Positions 38,125 to 47,404 are shown, numbered from the stretch's first letter. The stretch: DNA of 64,000 bases from Vreelandella andesensis (GCF_003989795.1 NZ_RZHG01000026.1:1-64000); one strand, 5' to 3'. Translations and numbers: made by a program. Notes: generated by a model not told the origin, from the sequence alone.

Positions 38125-40383
38125 TCACCGATATGCATAGAGGTAGCTGCCGTAATAACCATGACGGCTATTCGTCGTTTTCTTAACGCCATTTAAGATC
38201 GCACCTTTGATATTCACACCAGCGCTCTCCAGACGGCGCTTTGCGGCCTTAATTTCTCCTGGAGGGTTTCTGTCAAAACGCACAACCATCAAACTAGTTC
38301 CAGCCAACTTGCCCACCACCGTAGCATCGGTTACCGCTAATATCGGTGGCGTATCTACGATCACTAAGTCATAGCATTGGCTCATGGCTTCTAAGAAATC
38401 GTGGAAACTTTGCTGCATCAACAGCTCCGATGGATTAGGTGGCACACTGCCTCTGGACACATAATCCAAGCCTTCTAAATCGCTATGACGAATAGCTTCT
38501 TCTGCATCAATTCGTCGTGCCAGCAACTCAGAAAGGCCTTTTACACCCTTGCCGTGAAACGCGTGGTGCAAATGTCCGCGTCGCATATCGGCGTCAATTA
38601 GCAGAACTCTTTGACCTGCCTGAGCACAGACAGCGGCCAAGTTAGCGGCTATGAAGCTCTTTCCAACTCCAGGGCTCGCACCGGTGATCATCAAACGGTT
38701 ATTGTCTGATTCAAGCATCGCAAAATAGAGGCTAGTCCGCAGACCACGCAGCGCTTCCACGGCAATTTCGGCGGGTTTTTTAATGGCTAACAAGCCTCGG
38801 AAAACTTCCTGACCCTTTTTTGAATGACGCGGACGAATTCGCTCGGTGAGCCCTGTCTGCGCTCCAGAATCTGGCAACGTGGCGTATACAGGCAATCCCA
38901 GTTCTTCGAGCTGCTCGGGTGACTTAATTGCGCGACTAAGTAATAAGCGCAGCACAACTAACGTCGCCGCCAACAACGCTCCTATCAACGCACTAACCGC
39001 CGTTATCAACGGAATGCGTGGTGCGATAGTGCCAGGATTTAGAATTGCAGCATCCAGGATGCGCACGTTGCCTACCGTACCGGCTTTAACCAAACGCATT
39101 TCTTGAAGTTGATTAAGCAGCTGAACATACACCTGCTGGTTGACTTGGCTGTCTCGGGTCAAGCGAAGCACTTCCTGCTGTGTTTCAGGCAATTCATTGA
39201 CCTGAGCATTGAGACGGTCGCGCTCCGCCACAAGCTGAGAGCGTTGCCGTAGTAAGGTTTGGTAGTTAGGGTGCGATGGACGATAGCGCTCAGCTAAATC
39301 AGCCTCACTCATGGCCAGTTCACTGAGTTGATTTTCGACTTCCACGACACGGGTGAGAAGATTTTGGGTCTCGAACGTTAGATCAACTGAGTCACGTTGC
39401 GCCCGATAGTCATTGAGCATTCCTTCCGCATTGGATAATTGGTCTCTAACTTGGGGAATTTGCTCGCTAAGAAAGGCGATTTGTTTCTCTGCTTCTTCAG
39501 AATGTCGCTGAACATTCTGGGTCAGAAAAACCCCTGTCAAGGTATCCAACGTCGGCTGAATCTTGCTGCGATCAGCGCCGTTAAGCGTGAGTTCGTAAAC
39601 GCCTGACTCAGTGCCTCGCGGTAACACCTCAAAACTACTTTCAAGATTCTTTATCGCATTAAGAGAAGATATCCGCGTTAATCTGAATTCAGCACCGGGA
39701 TGAGCAACTGCCTGACTAATGAAGAGGCGATACCCTAATTCATCATCCTGTACGGTTTCTCCAACAGTGCCGATAAGCTGCCGCTCATCTTCCAGCCATA
39801 ATTCAAAATTACCATCTTCCTTTATACGCAGTATGTGCTCACTTCCCACATGTTCATCAGGCACATCAAAACGTGCGATACGCAACGACTCATTGGCCCA
39901 TACATAAGGATTTTGCCAGTGACTTTCCTCGCCCATCCCTAACCATTCACGCATAAATGCAGGGGTAAGACTTTCTATCAAATCTTGACTAACCCCGTGG
40001 TTGACCAGGAAATCCCCTATCACTGGCAATCTGCGCGGCTCAACCGTGATAGCTAAGTCTTGCCGATCAGCGGTTTCCCCCAGCACCATACGTGATCGTA
40101 AGATTTCGAGTTCCGCAGCGGTAGGATTACCTGGCTGTTGCTCACCCAATGACTCCATAAACGCTAAGTTAGCGCCACGACTTTCTATCTGGACTAAAGC
40201 GTCAGCCTGATAGATACGCGGCTGAGAACTGGCGTAAAAATATCCTGCCAGGAGAAAAAGCCCCGTTATCGTTACGATAAACCAGCGATGGTCAGAGAGA
40301 GAGTCAATTAACTTGCGTAAATTAAGGTCATCGCTCTCCTGGGGGCCAGGTGATGATGAAGGTGGATGAGGAAAGTAGTTCAT
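38125..40383 (-). CDS. wzc: Polysaccharide co-polymerase / BY-kinase
   Basis: About 752 aa. Wzz domain with two transmembrane segments (about residues 33-52 and 440-462) flanking a periplasmic coiled-coil region, then a tyrosine kinase: Walker A ITGASPGVGKSFIAANLA, Walker A' VLLIDADMRRG, Walker B LVIVDTPPILAVTDA. The C-terminal tyrosine cluster (HGYYGSYLYAYR, five Tyr) is the autophosphorylation tail reset by Wzb. I prefer ATG 40383 over 40389 by spacing from GAGG. It controls chain length and opening of Wza. Confidence 0.93.
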   Translation of the reverse strand: MNYFPHPPSSSPGPQESDDLNLRKLIDSLSDHRWFIVTITGLFLLAGYFYASSQPRIYQADALVQIESRGANLAFMESLGEQQPGNPTAAELEILRSRMVLGETADRQDLAITVEPRRLPVIGDFLVNHGVSQDLIESLTPAFMREWLGMGEESHWQNPYVWANESLRIARFDVPDEHVGSEHILRIKEDGNFELWLEDERQLIGTVGETVQDDELGYRLFISQAVAHPGAEFRLTRISSLNAIKNLESSFEVLPRGTESGVYELTLNGADRSKIQPTLDTLTGVFLTQNVQRHSEEAEKQIAFLSEQIPQVRDQLSNAEGMLNDYRAQRDSVDLTFETQNLLTRVVEVENQLSELAMSEADLAERYRPSHPNYQTLLRQRSQLVAERDRLNAQVNELPETQQEVLRLTRDSQVNQQVYVQLLNQLQEMRLVKAGTVGNVRILDAAILNPGTIAPRIPLITAVSALIGALLAATLVVLRLLLSRAIKSPEQLEELGLPVYATLPDSGAQTGLTERIRPRHSKKGQEVFRGLLAIKKPAEIAVEALRGLRTSLYFAMLESDNNRLMITGASPGVGKSFIAANLAAVCAQAGQRVLLIDADMRRGHLHHAFHGKGVKGLSELLARRIDAEEAIRHSDLEGLDYVSRGSVPPNPSELLMQQSFHDFLEAMSQCYDLVIVDTPPILAVTDATVVGKLAGTSLMVVRFDRNPPGEIKAAKRRLESAGVNIKGAILNGVKKTTNSRHGYYGSYLYAYR

Positions 40384-40425
40384 AGTCATGCCTCGCTATT
40401 CAGAAATACTATTCAAAATAGCCAC

Positions 40426-41577
40426 TTAAAGCTCGCTGGCATCACTGGCTACGTTTATGACATTACCCGGCAGACTGACCGATGGCAGCAGCAGAGAAAT
40501 GACCGAGTTCCAGCGAGCCAATGGCGCTGACGTTACGTACACCACATCCTGAGGCTGGAGCGGAAAGCGAGTGCCAAGCAATAACCGTGTGGCATCGCTA
40601 ATATCCAACTGATAAACAGTGGCGAATTTTTCACTACCTGGCGCGTTGCCTCGCACGACAAAAATACCGGAAGGCTCAGCACGGCCTTCATTCACGCCAC
40701 CTGCTCTGCCTAGCGCATCCGTCAGGGTGATTCGCTCGTTACCCAGCGCAATCGCTCCTGGACGTATTACTTGCCCCATCACGATAACGTTCTGGTTTTC
40801 CATTGTAGGAACATGCAACAAGTCACCATCACGCAGTAAACGATTTTGCGTCATGTCCCCCTGACGCATCATGGCGTATAGCGAAATGCGTTCTTCGCTA
40901 CCATTACGGCTCAATGTTACGTTGCGCCAGTCTGCATTTTCTTGCGCCCCACCTACCTCACTAATGGCATCAAGGATTGTCATCGGCACAATGGTCAGTG
41001 GTAATGTGCCAGGATTTTGGACAGCGCCACTGATATAAACTTTCTGGGAGTTAAACGCCGCGATGCCAACTTCAACTTGTGGTTCGTTGATCACATTGGC
41101 AAGACGCCGAGTAATAAGGTCACGCACTTCATCAAGCGTCATTCCCTCAACCCTTACACGCCCTACGTAGGGGTAGAACATGGTGCCATTGGGTCTTATC
41201 CGATTACCGGTTTCTGCTGCGGAGCGCTCGGAACCGGCGGGAATGGTTAATTCAGGATGGTCATAGACAATGACGCTTAAAATGTCGCCAGGTCCCACCC
41301 GGTACTCATAGCCCGGCACCACTGGGTTCGATGTTGGGGTCGGAACCCGAGAAGATACATCTCTTTCGAACATCGCATTCACCAAATCTGGGGTGATCTG
41401 CTGAACGTCCACTCGACCATCTAATGATTGCCCAAGCTTGTCTTCATCAATGTGGCCACCAGGGGCCATAGCGCAGCCACTGAGGACTCCCAAGAGCACG
41501 GTCAACGCTAGATAGCGGAGTAGTCGAGCTGAATTGTTACTAGATTTCACTTTTTCTACTTTATTAAAATTAGTCAT
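40426..41577 (-). CDS. wza: Outer-membrane polysaccharide export lipoprotein
   Basis: 383 aa. Lipoprotein signal: hydrophobic stretch ending LLGVLSGCAMAPGG, so the mature protein begins at Cys. Poly_export domain YRVGPGDILSVIVYDHPELT and SLBB domains (VYISGAVQNPGTLPLTIVPMTILDAISEVGG and a second, VIVMGQVIRPGAIALG) are in order. The C-terminal amphipathic helix should cross the outer membrane. ATG 41577 follows GGGAGCAAAC. First gene of the long capsule transcription unit, immediately behind an RfaH ops element. Confidence 0.94.
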   Translation of the reverse strand: MTNFNKVEKVKSSNNSARLLRYLALTVLLGVLSGCAMAPGGHIDEDKLGQSLDGRVDVQQITPDLVNAMFERDVSSRVPTPTSNPVVPGYEYRVGPGDILSVIVYDHPELTIPAGSERSAAETGNRIRPNGTMFYPYVGRVRVEGMTLDEVRDLITRRLANVINEPQVEVGIAAFNSQKVYISGAVQNPGTLPLTIVPMTILDAISEVGGAQENADWRNVTLSRNGSEERISLYAMMRQGDMTQNRLLRDGDLLHVPTMENQNVIVMGQVIRPGAIALGNERITLTDALGRAGGVNEGRAEPSGIFVVRGNAPGSEKFATVYQLDISDATRLLLGTRFPLQPQDVVYVTSAPLARWNSVISLLLPSVSLPGNVINVASDASEL

Positions 41578-41604
41578 GTTTGCTCCCTGTGCTTTTTTTC
41601 TAGC

Positions 41605-41616
41605 CACGCTACCGCC
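41605..41616 (-). promoter_or_regulatory. RfaH ops element in the wza leader
   Basis: On the minus strand GGCGGTAGCGTG, a 12/12 match to the ops element that recruits the antiterminator RfaH to elongating polymerase. It lies 28 bp upstream of the wza start codon in the untranslated leader of a unit that runs more than 20 kb. Position and strand are exactly as needed. Confidence 0.9.
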
Positions 41617-42236
41617 CGAGGATTTTAGTCAGGCAATTCCCAGAGCCTTATTGAACATTGCCTAGGCGACGCAAATTCGCGCATCGCCATGAGACATAAC
41701 TACCGGTACGGTAATTATTTTTAATGTTACATAAAAACACAGAAATATTAATTTCATTTACATAACTAACGGAGGGTGAAATAACTGCTACTTTTTTAGG
41801 CAGGGAGACATGCTTAATGGCAGGTTTAGACACGAGAAAAACGAGGATAGAAACGTATAAAAAAACGGGTTTAGTTATTATTAAAAAATATTTATTATTA
41901 AAATCAACATTTTAATAGAAATAAAAAATACTCAACAAAAATGTCATTTAATTTTTACAATAGTTGTATAGGCAGGTAAGTCAGTTTTTTGATACCACCC
42001 GGATTTGTAACCAAAATGTAACGAGATTGTGCTTGGCACAGGGGATAGCTATGTGAGCAAATTCTTAATTAGAAGCCAAGCGTAGGATTACCGGCCCCTT
42101 AATGCACCAATGAAGACTCAGCCAAAGCGGAGAGAAACCCCCAAATAGGAAAAGAGATTTCAGATAGCATCTGGTCGAAGCTTAGGGGGCACTACTCGAC
42201 ATGATGGGGCACTACTCCACATAACCAGTATCAACG
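41617..42236. other. Long leader/promoter region of the capsule locus
   Basis: About 620 bp without a credible gene between wzb and the ops site. The wza-proximal half is very AT-rich (41840-41980), as expected for an H-NS-type silenced promoter. Near wzb there is a 12-bp direct repeat GGGGCACTACTC at 42186-42197 and 42206-42217 (20-bp period). A 61-codon open frame at 41648-41833 lacks a ribosome-binding site and is not called. Confidence 0.6.
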
Positions 42237-42689
42237 TCAGAGTAAGGTTTTCGGGAGTTTTTCAGCCCATAACAAAGTAGCGCCTTTCAGTAGCGTATGA
42301 ACATACTTAAAGACTTCTAATGTCTTTCTATAAGGATCAGGGATATCCTGCCCCTCACCGTCATTAAGCCAACGACCCAGTAATAGTGTCTTACCCAAAG
42401 CCTGTGGTGCTTGTTTCCCGACAGCACGACGCTGCCCCTCCGTCATGACTAAAATGAGGTCGGCTGTCTGAATCATTGTGGCTGTCAGTTGGCGAGCTCG
42501 GTGATCCGTGACATCAAGGCCATCATCTTCAGCCAATTGTCGTGCAAACGGTGAGACAGGCTCACCTTCCAAGGCGCCTAAGCCGGCTGAACTGATCTGA
42601 TAGTCGGGGAGTTGCTGCCTAAGCAGTGCTTCAGCCACAGGGCTACGGCAGATATTACCGGTACAAACCACCAAAATGTGCGTGAACAT
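42237..42689 (-). CDS. wzb: Low-molecular-weight protein tyrosine phosphatase
   Basis: 150 aa. P-loop VVCTGNICRSPVAEALL holds the catalytic Cys and Arg (CxxxxxR-S); the general-acid Asp is in GEGQDIPDPYRK, as in all LMW-PTPs. Dephosphorylates the Wzc tyrosine tail in the capsule cycle. The longer open frame to 42752 overlaps the YdcF-type gene and is rejected since MFTHILVVC is the family start. Unusually, it stands ahead of wza, about 660 bp away, rather than between wza and wzc. Confidence 0.93.
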   Translation of the reverse strand: MFTHILVVCTGNICRSPVAEALLRQQLPDYQISSAGLGALEGEPVSPFARQLAEDDGLDVTDHRARQLTATMIQTADLILVMTEGQRRAVGKQAPQALGKTLLLGRWLNDGEGQDIPDPYRKTLEVFKYVHTLLKGATLLWAEKLPKTLL

Positions 42690-42739
42690 ACGTGTTGAGT
42701 CTCTTAACAAGAAGCGGAATGGTAAGTGTTTAAATATGT

Positions 42740-43495
42740 TTAATGCTCCCACCGGATAGCAAGCAGACCAAAAGCCTCGTAAATAGCACGCTCGGTTTTA
42801 TGCAATTCACGCGCTGAAGGTATCCAGTAAGCGATGCCCCCTCTGCGGTTACCTAAGTAATGCGTAGGTGCCGCGACAGGACGCAAACCAACTCGCTCAA
42901 AATGCTGCATTGCGCGTGGCATATGTGATGCTGAGGTGACTAGTACAACTTGAGCGCCTTCACCAAGCAGTGCCTTTACCGCCCTTGCCTCTTCTGCAGT
43001 ATCTTTCGGCGATGGCAGCTTCACGATGCGTTCTAGCGGTACGCCTAACGACTCAGCGGCCTCGGCATAACCCTGCGCCATCGTCATTTCTGAATTTGCA
43101 CCACTCCCTGAAACAAGTAGCGGCAACCCTGGGCGCAGATGCCATAGTCTTAGTCCCTCCATTAAACGCAACCCCGAACTTTCCCCCAACTTTCCGGTTA
43201 TTGACCAAGGCTGATCTGGCTGCCAACCGCCGCCCAGCACAACCACTGCATCAACGTCTTTGTTTTCCGGCCAACTCTTTAAGGCATCATATTTCGACTC
43301 TAGCGGAATAAGCAGGCTATCTGACACTGGCGCCCACGCCGCCAACAGTAACAAGGCCATCGAACTGGCAATCAGGTTATTGCCTAAGCGATGTCTTCCA
43401 ACCCCACGAATTACCCACCCAACCCCAAAGGTGATTGCCATCAAGGCGGTGGGCATTACTAATATTGCTACCAACGTTTTAATTAGCGTATACAT
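42740..43495 (-). CDS. YdcF/ElyC-like DUF218 membrane protein
   Basis: About 251 aa. Two N-terminal hydrophobic helices (MYTLIKTLVAILVMPTALM and LIASSMALLLLAAWAP), then a DUF218 domain with DAVVVLGGGWQPDQP, PLLVSGSGANSEMTMAQGYAEAAESLGVP and VLVTSASHMPRAMQHFERVGL. E. coli ElyC acts on envelope and lipid-carrier metabolism. It overlaps the ligase-like gene upstream by 17 bp, so the pair acts in one transcript with wzb. The start is taken at MYTL; the site before it is weak. Confidence 0.85.
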   Translation of the reverse strand: MYTLIKTLVAILVMPTALMAITFGVGWVIRGVGRHRLGNNLIASSMALLLLAAWAPVSDSLLIPLESKYDALKSWPENKDVDAVVVLGGGWQPDQPWSITGKLGESSGLRLMEGLRLWHLRPGLPLLVSGSGANSEMTMAQGYAEAAESLGVPLERIVKLPSPKDTAEEARAVKALLGEGAQVVLVTSASHMPRAMQHFERVGLRPVAAPTHYLGNRRGGIAYWIPSARELHKTERAIYEAFGLLAIRWEH

Positions 43496-44711
43496 AGCGA
43501 CTTTTTCGCGGAAGAACCTCAGGAACTTGAACCCACAGAACAATTAGCCAACTGATATATACAGCAATTCCTGCGGGATATGCGAAAAAAGAGTAGCTTA
43601 AGCCAAAGCTTATAAAAGAGGTTGTCAGCAACATTCCAGCGACGGAAAAAGATTTTTGTGCAGGATTTTCACTGCGCAAGCCTGGAAAAAAACGCCATAA
43701 AGCAACAAGATAAAGCCCCAGAACCGTCAACATACCCAGTAAGCCTCGCCGTACCCAGGCATCAAGCAGATCGTTGTGCGCATGCCAGTAATTGCCTAAT
43801 GCCGGGTTCAACTTCCCCTCGGCGACCAGTACGTTCATTGCGGGTTGATAACCTTGGTGACCGTAGCCCAATAAAGGCTGCTCTCGAATTAACCACAACG
43901 CACCGCGGTACATTTCCAGGCGTGCCCCCACGGAGCCAACATCCGTTCCCTCAATATAGTGGTGCACGTCAGCCACTGCTTTATCCACTCGCCTTTCTAC
44001 ACCACTTTGCGGAATTACATACGACACCATCATCACTGCTAATACGCAGCAGATACTCAGCCAGCGCCATATCGCTGGCCACTGGTAAGCATAGCCGTAA
44101 TAAAACACCGCTATGGCTATCGGCAACGCCAACCATCCCCCCCGCGTACCCGACAGTGCCGAGGCTAATGCACCTCCCGCCGCGCCCAATAGCAACAGTA
44201 ATAACCAGCAAAGACGTAATTGTTGTTGGTGCCAAGCCCAGCCTAAACCGGCAAGACAAAGCAGTGCGCTCAATAATGCAAAATTACCGAAGAAGATAGA
44301 GTGTAGCGGCGGGTGGCCTGTCGCACGCGTCAACCCAATCCCAAACTTTTGCCACGCAGCCCATCCACCCGCTCCCAACCCACTTAACGCGAGCCCCGCC
44401 CACCATGCAGCTGGCCGTGGTGTAACTGCGCGAATCATCAACACAACCAGCGCAGCGAGCCAAGCGGCTCCTGCCAATGGCAACGCCTGACGCAAGCTGT
44501 CATGCCATACGCCAATCATAATGTCGACCGCACCAAGCCCGACAATCAACATCAACAGAAGGCGGTCGAAACGACTGTTCGCGTGATTTATACCGCGCCA
44601 GCGTCGGTTTTTTTTCCAAGTAAGGACTCCCCATATCAGGGTAAACAATAACCCCAGCCAATAGCCTAAAGGCACCAGCAAGGGTAATGTGGTGATTGCT
44701 ATAGCCTGCAT
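43479..44711 (-). CDS. O-antigen ligase/Wzy-like membrane protein
   Basis: 410 aa, about 11 hydrophobic helices. The large periplasmic loop (about residues 230-300) carries LWLIREQPLLGYGHQGYQPAMN and YWHAHNDLLDAWVRRGLLGM; the H-A-H-N-D-x-L block is the classical WaaL/Wzy_C signature. Upstream of ydcF-like and wzb on the same strand. It may ligate polymer to lipid A-core or to another acceptor, while the 379-aa protein at 35110 polymerises; which does which is not visible. Confidence 0.86.
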   Translation of the reverse strand: MQAIAITTLPLLVPLGYWLGLLFTLIWGVLTWKKNRRWRGINHANSRFDRLLLMLIVGLGAVDIMIGVWHDSLRQALPLAGAAWLAALVVLMIRAVTPRPAAWWAGLALSGLGAGGWAAWQKFGIGLTRATGHPPLHSIFFGNFALLSALLCLAGLGWAWHQQQLRLCWLLLLLLGAAGGALASALSGTRGGWLALPIAIAVFYYGYAYQWPAIWRWLSICCVLAVMMVSYVIPQSGVERRVDKAVADVHHYIEGTDVGSVGARLEMYRGALWLIREQPLLGYGHQGYQPAMNVLVAEGKLNPALGNYWHAHNDLLDAWVRRGLLGMLTVLGLYLVALWRFFPGLRSENPAQKSFSVAGMLLTTSFISFGLSYSFFAYPAGIAVYISWLIVLWVQVPEVLPRKSRYVYAN

Positions 44712-45179
44712 AAAGCCTTTGCCTTGTCAGCGTTACTGGGAAGAAATTACTCGCGTGCTTATGCGACCTCGGCATGCGTCTAGATGCGCACCCACAAATT
44801 TATTGCTTATGAGCAACACAACTGGGTATTTGGGTTTATAAACTCGTTTAGCAAATCACGCGTCAAATAATGTAAATCTCGACATAAGAGTGTAATGAGA
44901 TAGCCCAACTAAAAGAACACATTTGACCTGCGTAACCTTATCACTACTAAAAAGACTGACAAACGCACACTAAACTTAGGTCTACTAGGTTAATCAATAA
45001 AGCTGAGCATTGTCAGACATTCCCCATTGCCAAGTCTAAGGCGATGCAGCGATTCTATGAATTTGAAAAACTAACGGCTATGTATGATTTTAAGCGTATG
45101 ATTTTAAGAGCTAAGGAAGGTTAGCTTAAAAATAGGAGGTAACAAAACCAGCATGTCACTACATCAGTAATCAACGTTC
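44712..45179. other. Gap between ligase-like gene and PmrB-like gene
   Basis: 468 bp without a gene. It must hold the promoter of the ligase-ydcF-wzb unit. The only structure I see is a 13-bp direct repeat GTATGATTTTAAG at 45082-45094 and 45096-45108. Confidence 0.5.
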
Positions 45180-46583
45180 TTACTGCTGGTATTTCCCCCA
45201 CGTCACGCTTGCCTCTAGCCCACTGGGCGTGCGGTTACTAAGCGTAAAGTGCGCGCCTTGACGCTGGACTAACTCCGAAACAATCGATAAACCCAGTCCG
45301 CTGCCGGTGATGCCCTGCCCAGACGCACGCCTAAAGCGCTCAGTGACTTTAACCAAAAGTGCCTCAGGGAGTCCGGGGCCAGAGTCTCTTACGATGAGTT
45401 GAGGCAACCCTTCCCAAAGAGCTAACTCTATCTCCACTTGACCGCCTTCCGGCGTATAGCGCAACGCGTTATCCAATAGGTTACGAAAGAGAATCCCCAC
45501 CTCGACCTCATCGGCGTTAACCTCCAGCCGGGTTAATCCTGTTAACGTCAAGTGCTGATCTCGCTCTTCAGCGAGAGGCCATAGCTCTGCTACCAATTCA
45601 GCAACAATCGGATAAAGATTGATAGTAGCCGTTGAAGCTGTGGCGACTTGATCCAGACGAGCCAAAATAAGCAACTGTTCTACCACCCGCTGAAGCCGTT
45701 CAACCCCGACATAAGCCTTTTGTAGAGATTTTTCTTCTCCCGCTTGCGCATTGTCTAAGTGGATTCTAAGCGCTGCCAAGGGAGTGCGTAATTCATGGGC
45801 CGCATCTGCGGTAAAGCGTCTTTCGCGCTCTAACGTCGCTTTCAACCGGGCAATAAAGTCGTTTAGCGATTGCTGTAATTCATTAAGCTCTAGAGGAACC
45901 GGATTATCGATTTGACTCAGGTCGTGGGCAGAGCGGCCTTGTACCTGACTGGAAAGCGCTTGGATGGGCGCAATACCACGCCGGATAATACGGCTCATCA
46001 ACCAAAGAAGGATTGGCAGCAAAAAGAGCATCGGCAATAAATTGTTCCAGGTGATGCGCTCCACTACTTCATCATGAAACGAGCCTTCCAGCCCCATACT
46101 GATCCAGCTATCGCTGGCAATATCGAACATACTAAAAACCCGCCAACGATGGCCATCGTAACGTTCCCAACGAAAACCCTCCTCTAAAGGCGCGGGGAAG
46201 GGGCCAGCATCATTCCATTTGCCTCCTAACAACCTAGGTGAGCCATCGGCATTCCAAAAACCCAGTACTAATTTAAGCTCTTCCTCGTGGTAGAGCTTAG
46301 GACCTGGTTCAGCGCTACTCACGGGCACTGCGTTACCGTCTCTATATAGCTGAGCCGGATGTTCTGGAAGGCCCACGCGCGAAGCCAAGCGAGCGTAGTC
46401 GTCAATGGTCGCGTTTGGATCGAGTTGGCCAGCCACAATCCGGCTATGCAGACTGAGCTGTGTATCGAGAATTTCTTCTAGCTCGTGATCGGTAATTAAG
46501 TAGGCAGCGGTAAATGCGATGCCCCCGGCGACAACCATAGTAACGGCTAGCGTGCGAAGTAAATAAAGCCGTATCGATCTCAT
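45180..46583 (-). CDS. Sensor histidine kinase (PmrB/QseC-like)
   Basis: 467 aa. TM1 is at about residues 8-30, TM2 at about 170-190, with a periplasmic sensor of roughly 140 residues between. HAMP follows, then the H-box AAHELRTPLAALRIHL, N-box NLLDNALRYTPEGG and G-box GSGLGLSIVSELVQ. It overlaps the response regulator gene by 4 bp. Targets lie across the divergent region: GT9, PAP2 and EptA genes. The periplasmic domain is longer than in E. coli PmrB (about 35 residues), more like QseC, so the sensed signal cannot be inferred. Confidence 0.92.
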   Translation of the reverse strand: MRSIRLYLLRTLAVTMVVAGGIAFTAAYLITDHELEEILDTQLSLHSRIVAGQLDPNATIDDYARLASRVGLPEHPAQLYRDGNAVPVSSAEPGPKLYHEEELKLVLGFWNADGSPRLLGGKWNDAGPFPAPLEEGFRWERYDGHRWRVFSMFDIASDSWISMGLEGSFHDEVVERITWNNLLPMLFLLPILLWLMSRIIRRGIAPIQALSSQVQGRSAHDLSQIDNPVPLELNELQQSLNDFIARLKATLERERRFTADAAHELRTPLAALRIHLDNAQAGEEKSLQKAYVGVERLQRVVEQLLILARLDQVATASTATINLYPIVAELVAELWPLAEERDQHLTLTGLTRLEVNADEVEVGILFRNLLDNALRYTPEGGQVEIELALWEGLPQLIVRDSGPGLPEALLVKVTERFRRASGQGITGSGLGLSIVSELVQRQGAHFTLSNRTPSGLEASVTWGKYQQ

Positions 46584-47242
46584 TGCGCTTGGCTATCCAG
46601 TCGGTAGCCAATCCCGCGCACATTAATGATCAGATGCTTTTCAAGCTTTTTACGCAAATGATGAATGTGAACTTCCACCGCATTGGACTCTACCTCATCG
46701 CCCCAGCCGTAAAGCAAATTTTCTAAACGGGGCCGAGATAGCACCCTGCCGGGGTGCCTAGCTAGCTCTAGAAGTAAAGCATACTCGCGTCGGCTCAACT
46801 TTACGTCTTTGCCCCGCCAACTCACCGTATGACGAGCTTCATCAATACTCAGCGCTCCCAGCGTTATTATCTGAGAAGCACGCCCCTCTGCGCGTCGCAT
46901 TACGACCCGCAAACGGGCGAGTAATTCCTGCAAGTTAAAAGGCTTAAGCACGTAGTCATCTGCCCCCGCATCTAAGCCGCCAATACGGTCTTCCACCGCA
47001 TCGCGGGCCGTTAAAATAAGAATAGGCAGAGCGGACTGCTGACGTAGTAACTGCAGCACCTGCATACCGTCCATATCGGGCAGCCCTAGATCCAAAATGA
47101 TGACACTGAAGGTCTCGTTACCGACAGCAATGATGGCTTCACGGCCAAGCATAAACCAATCGACCGTGTATCCCTCGCGTTCCAGCGCCGTCTTAATGCC
47201 GTCCCCCAGCAAGGGGTCATCCTCTAACAGCAGTGCGCGCAT
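46580..47242 (-). CDS. OmpR-family response regulator (PmrA/QseB-like)
   Basis: 220 aa. Receiver domain with acidic pocket LLLEDDPLLGDG, phospho-Asp in VIILDLGLPDMDGMQVL and Lys in DYVLKPFNLQELLARL. The winged-helix effector domain starts near residue 125 and ends LRKKLEKHLIINVRGIGYRLD. ATG 47242 begins the conserved MRALLLEDD; the longer frame to 47263 lacks support. The two sites TTTAAG-N5-CTTAAG (minus strand, 47286-47302) and TTTAAG-N5-TTTAAG (47388-47404) match the PmrA box, giving likely autoregulation and activation of the divergent genes. Confidence 0.93.
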   Translation of the reverse strand: MRALLLEDDPLLGDGIKTALEREGYTVDWFMLGREAIIAVGNETFSVIILDLGLPDMDGMQVLQLLRQQSALPILILTARDAVEDRIGGLDAGADDYVLKPFNLQELLARLRVVMRRAEGRASQIITLGALSIDEARHTVSWRGKDVKLSRREYALLLELARHPGRVLSRPRLENLLYGWGDEVESNAVEVHIHHLRKKLEKHLIINVRGIGYRLDSQAQ

Positions 47243-47285
47243 GCAGATCCCCTCAATCGACAAATCACTATCCTGGCTACCAAAG

Positions 47286-47302
47286 CTTAAGCGTTGCTTA
47301 AA
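47286..47302 (-). promoter_or_regulatory. PmrA-box-like site facing the response regulator gene
   Basis: Minus strand TTTAAGCAACGCTTAAG: two YTTAAK hexamers with a 5-bp spacer, an 11-bp period as for OmpR-family dimers. It is 43 bp upstream of the regulator start. Confidence 0.75.
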
Positions 47303-47387
47303 TACAGTGACTTATATTCCACAAAACATGCCTGGCTTTCTTCAAGCGTTATGCCTACCACCCGGTTTTTCGCAAACACTTACGTTG

Positions 47388-47404
47388 TTTAAGTCTTTTT
47401 TAAG
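47388..47404 (+). promoter_or_regulatory. PmrA-box-like site facing the GT9 gene
   Basis: Plus strand TTTAAGTCTTTTTTAAG: perfect YTTAAK-N5-YTTAAK, 128 bp upstream of the GT9 start. Oriented the opposite way from the site at 47286. Confidence 0.75.

Noticed and set aside
41648-41833. 61-codon open frame in the wza leader
   Set aside because: No ribosome-binding site, AT-rich leader sequence, no recognisable domain.
44500-44775. 91-codon open frame upstream of the ligase-like gene
   Set aside because: Mostly antiparallel-frame shadow of the real ligase-like gene.
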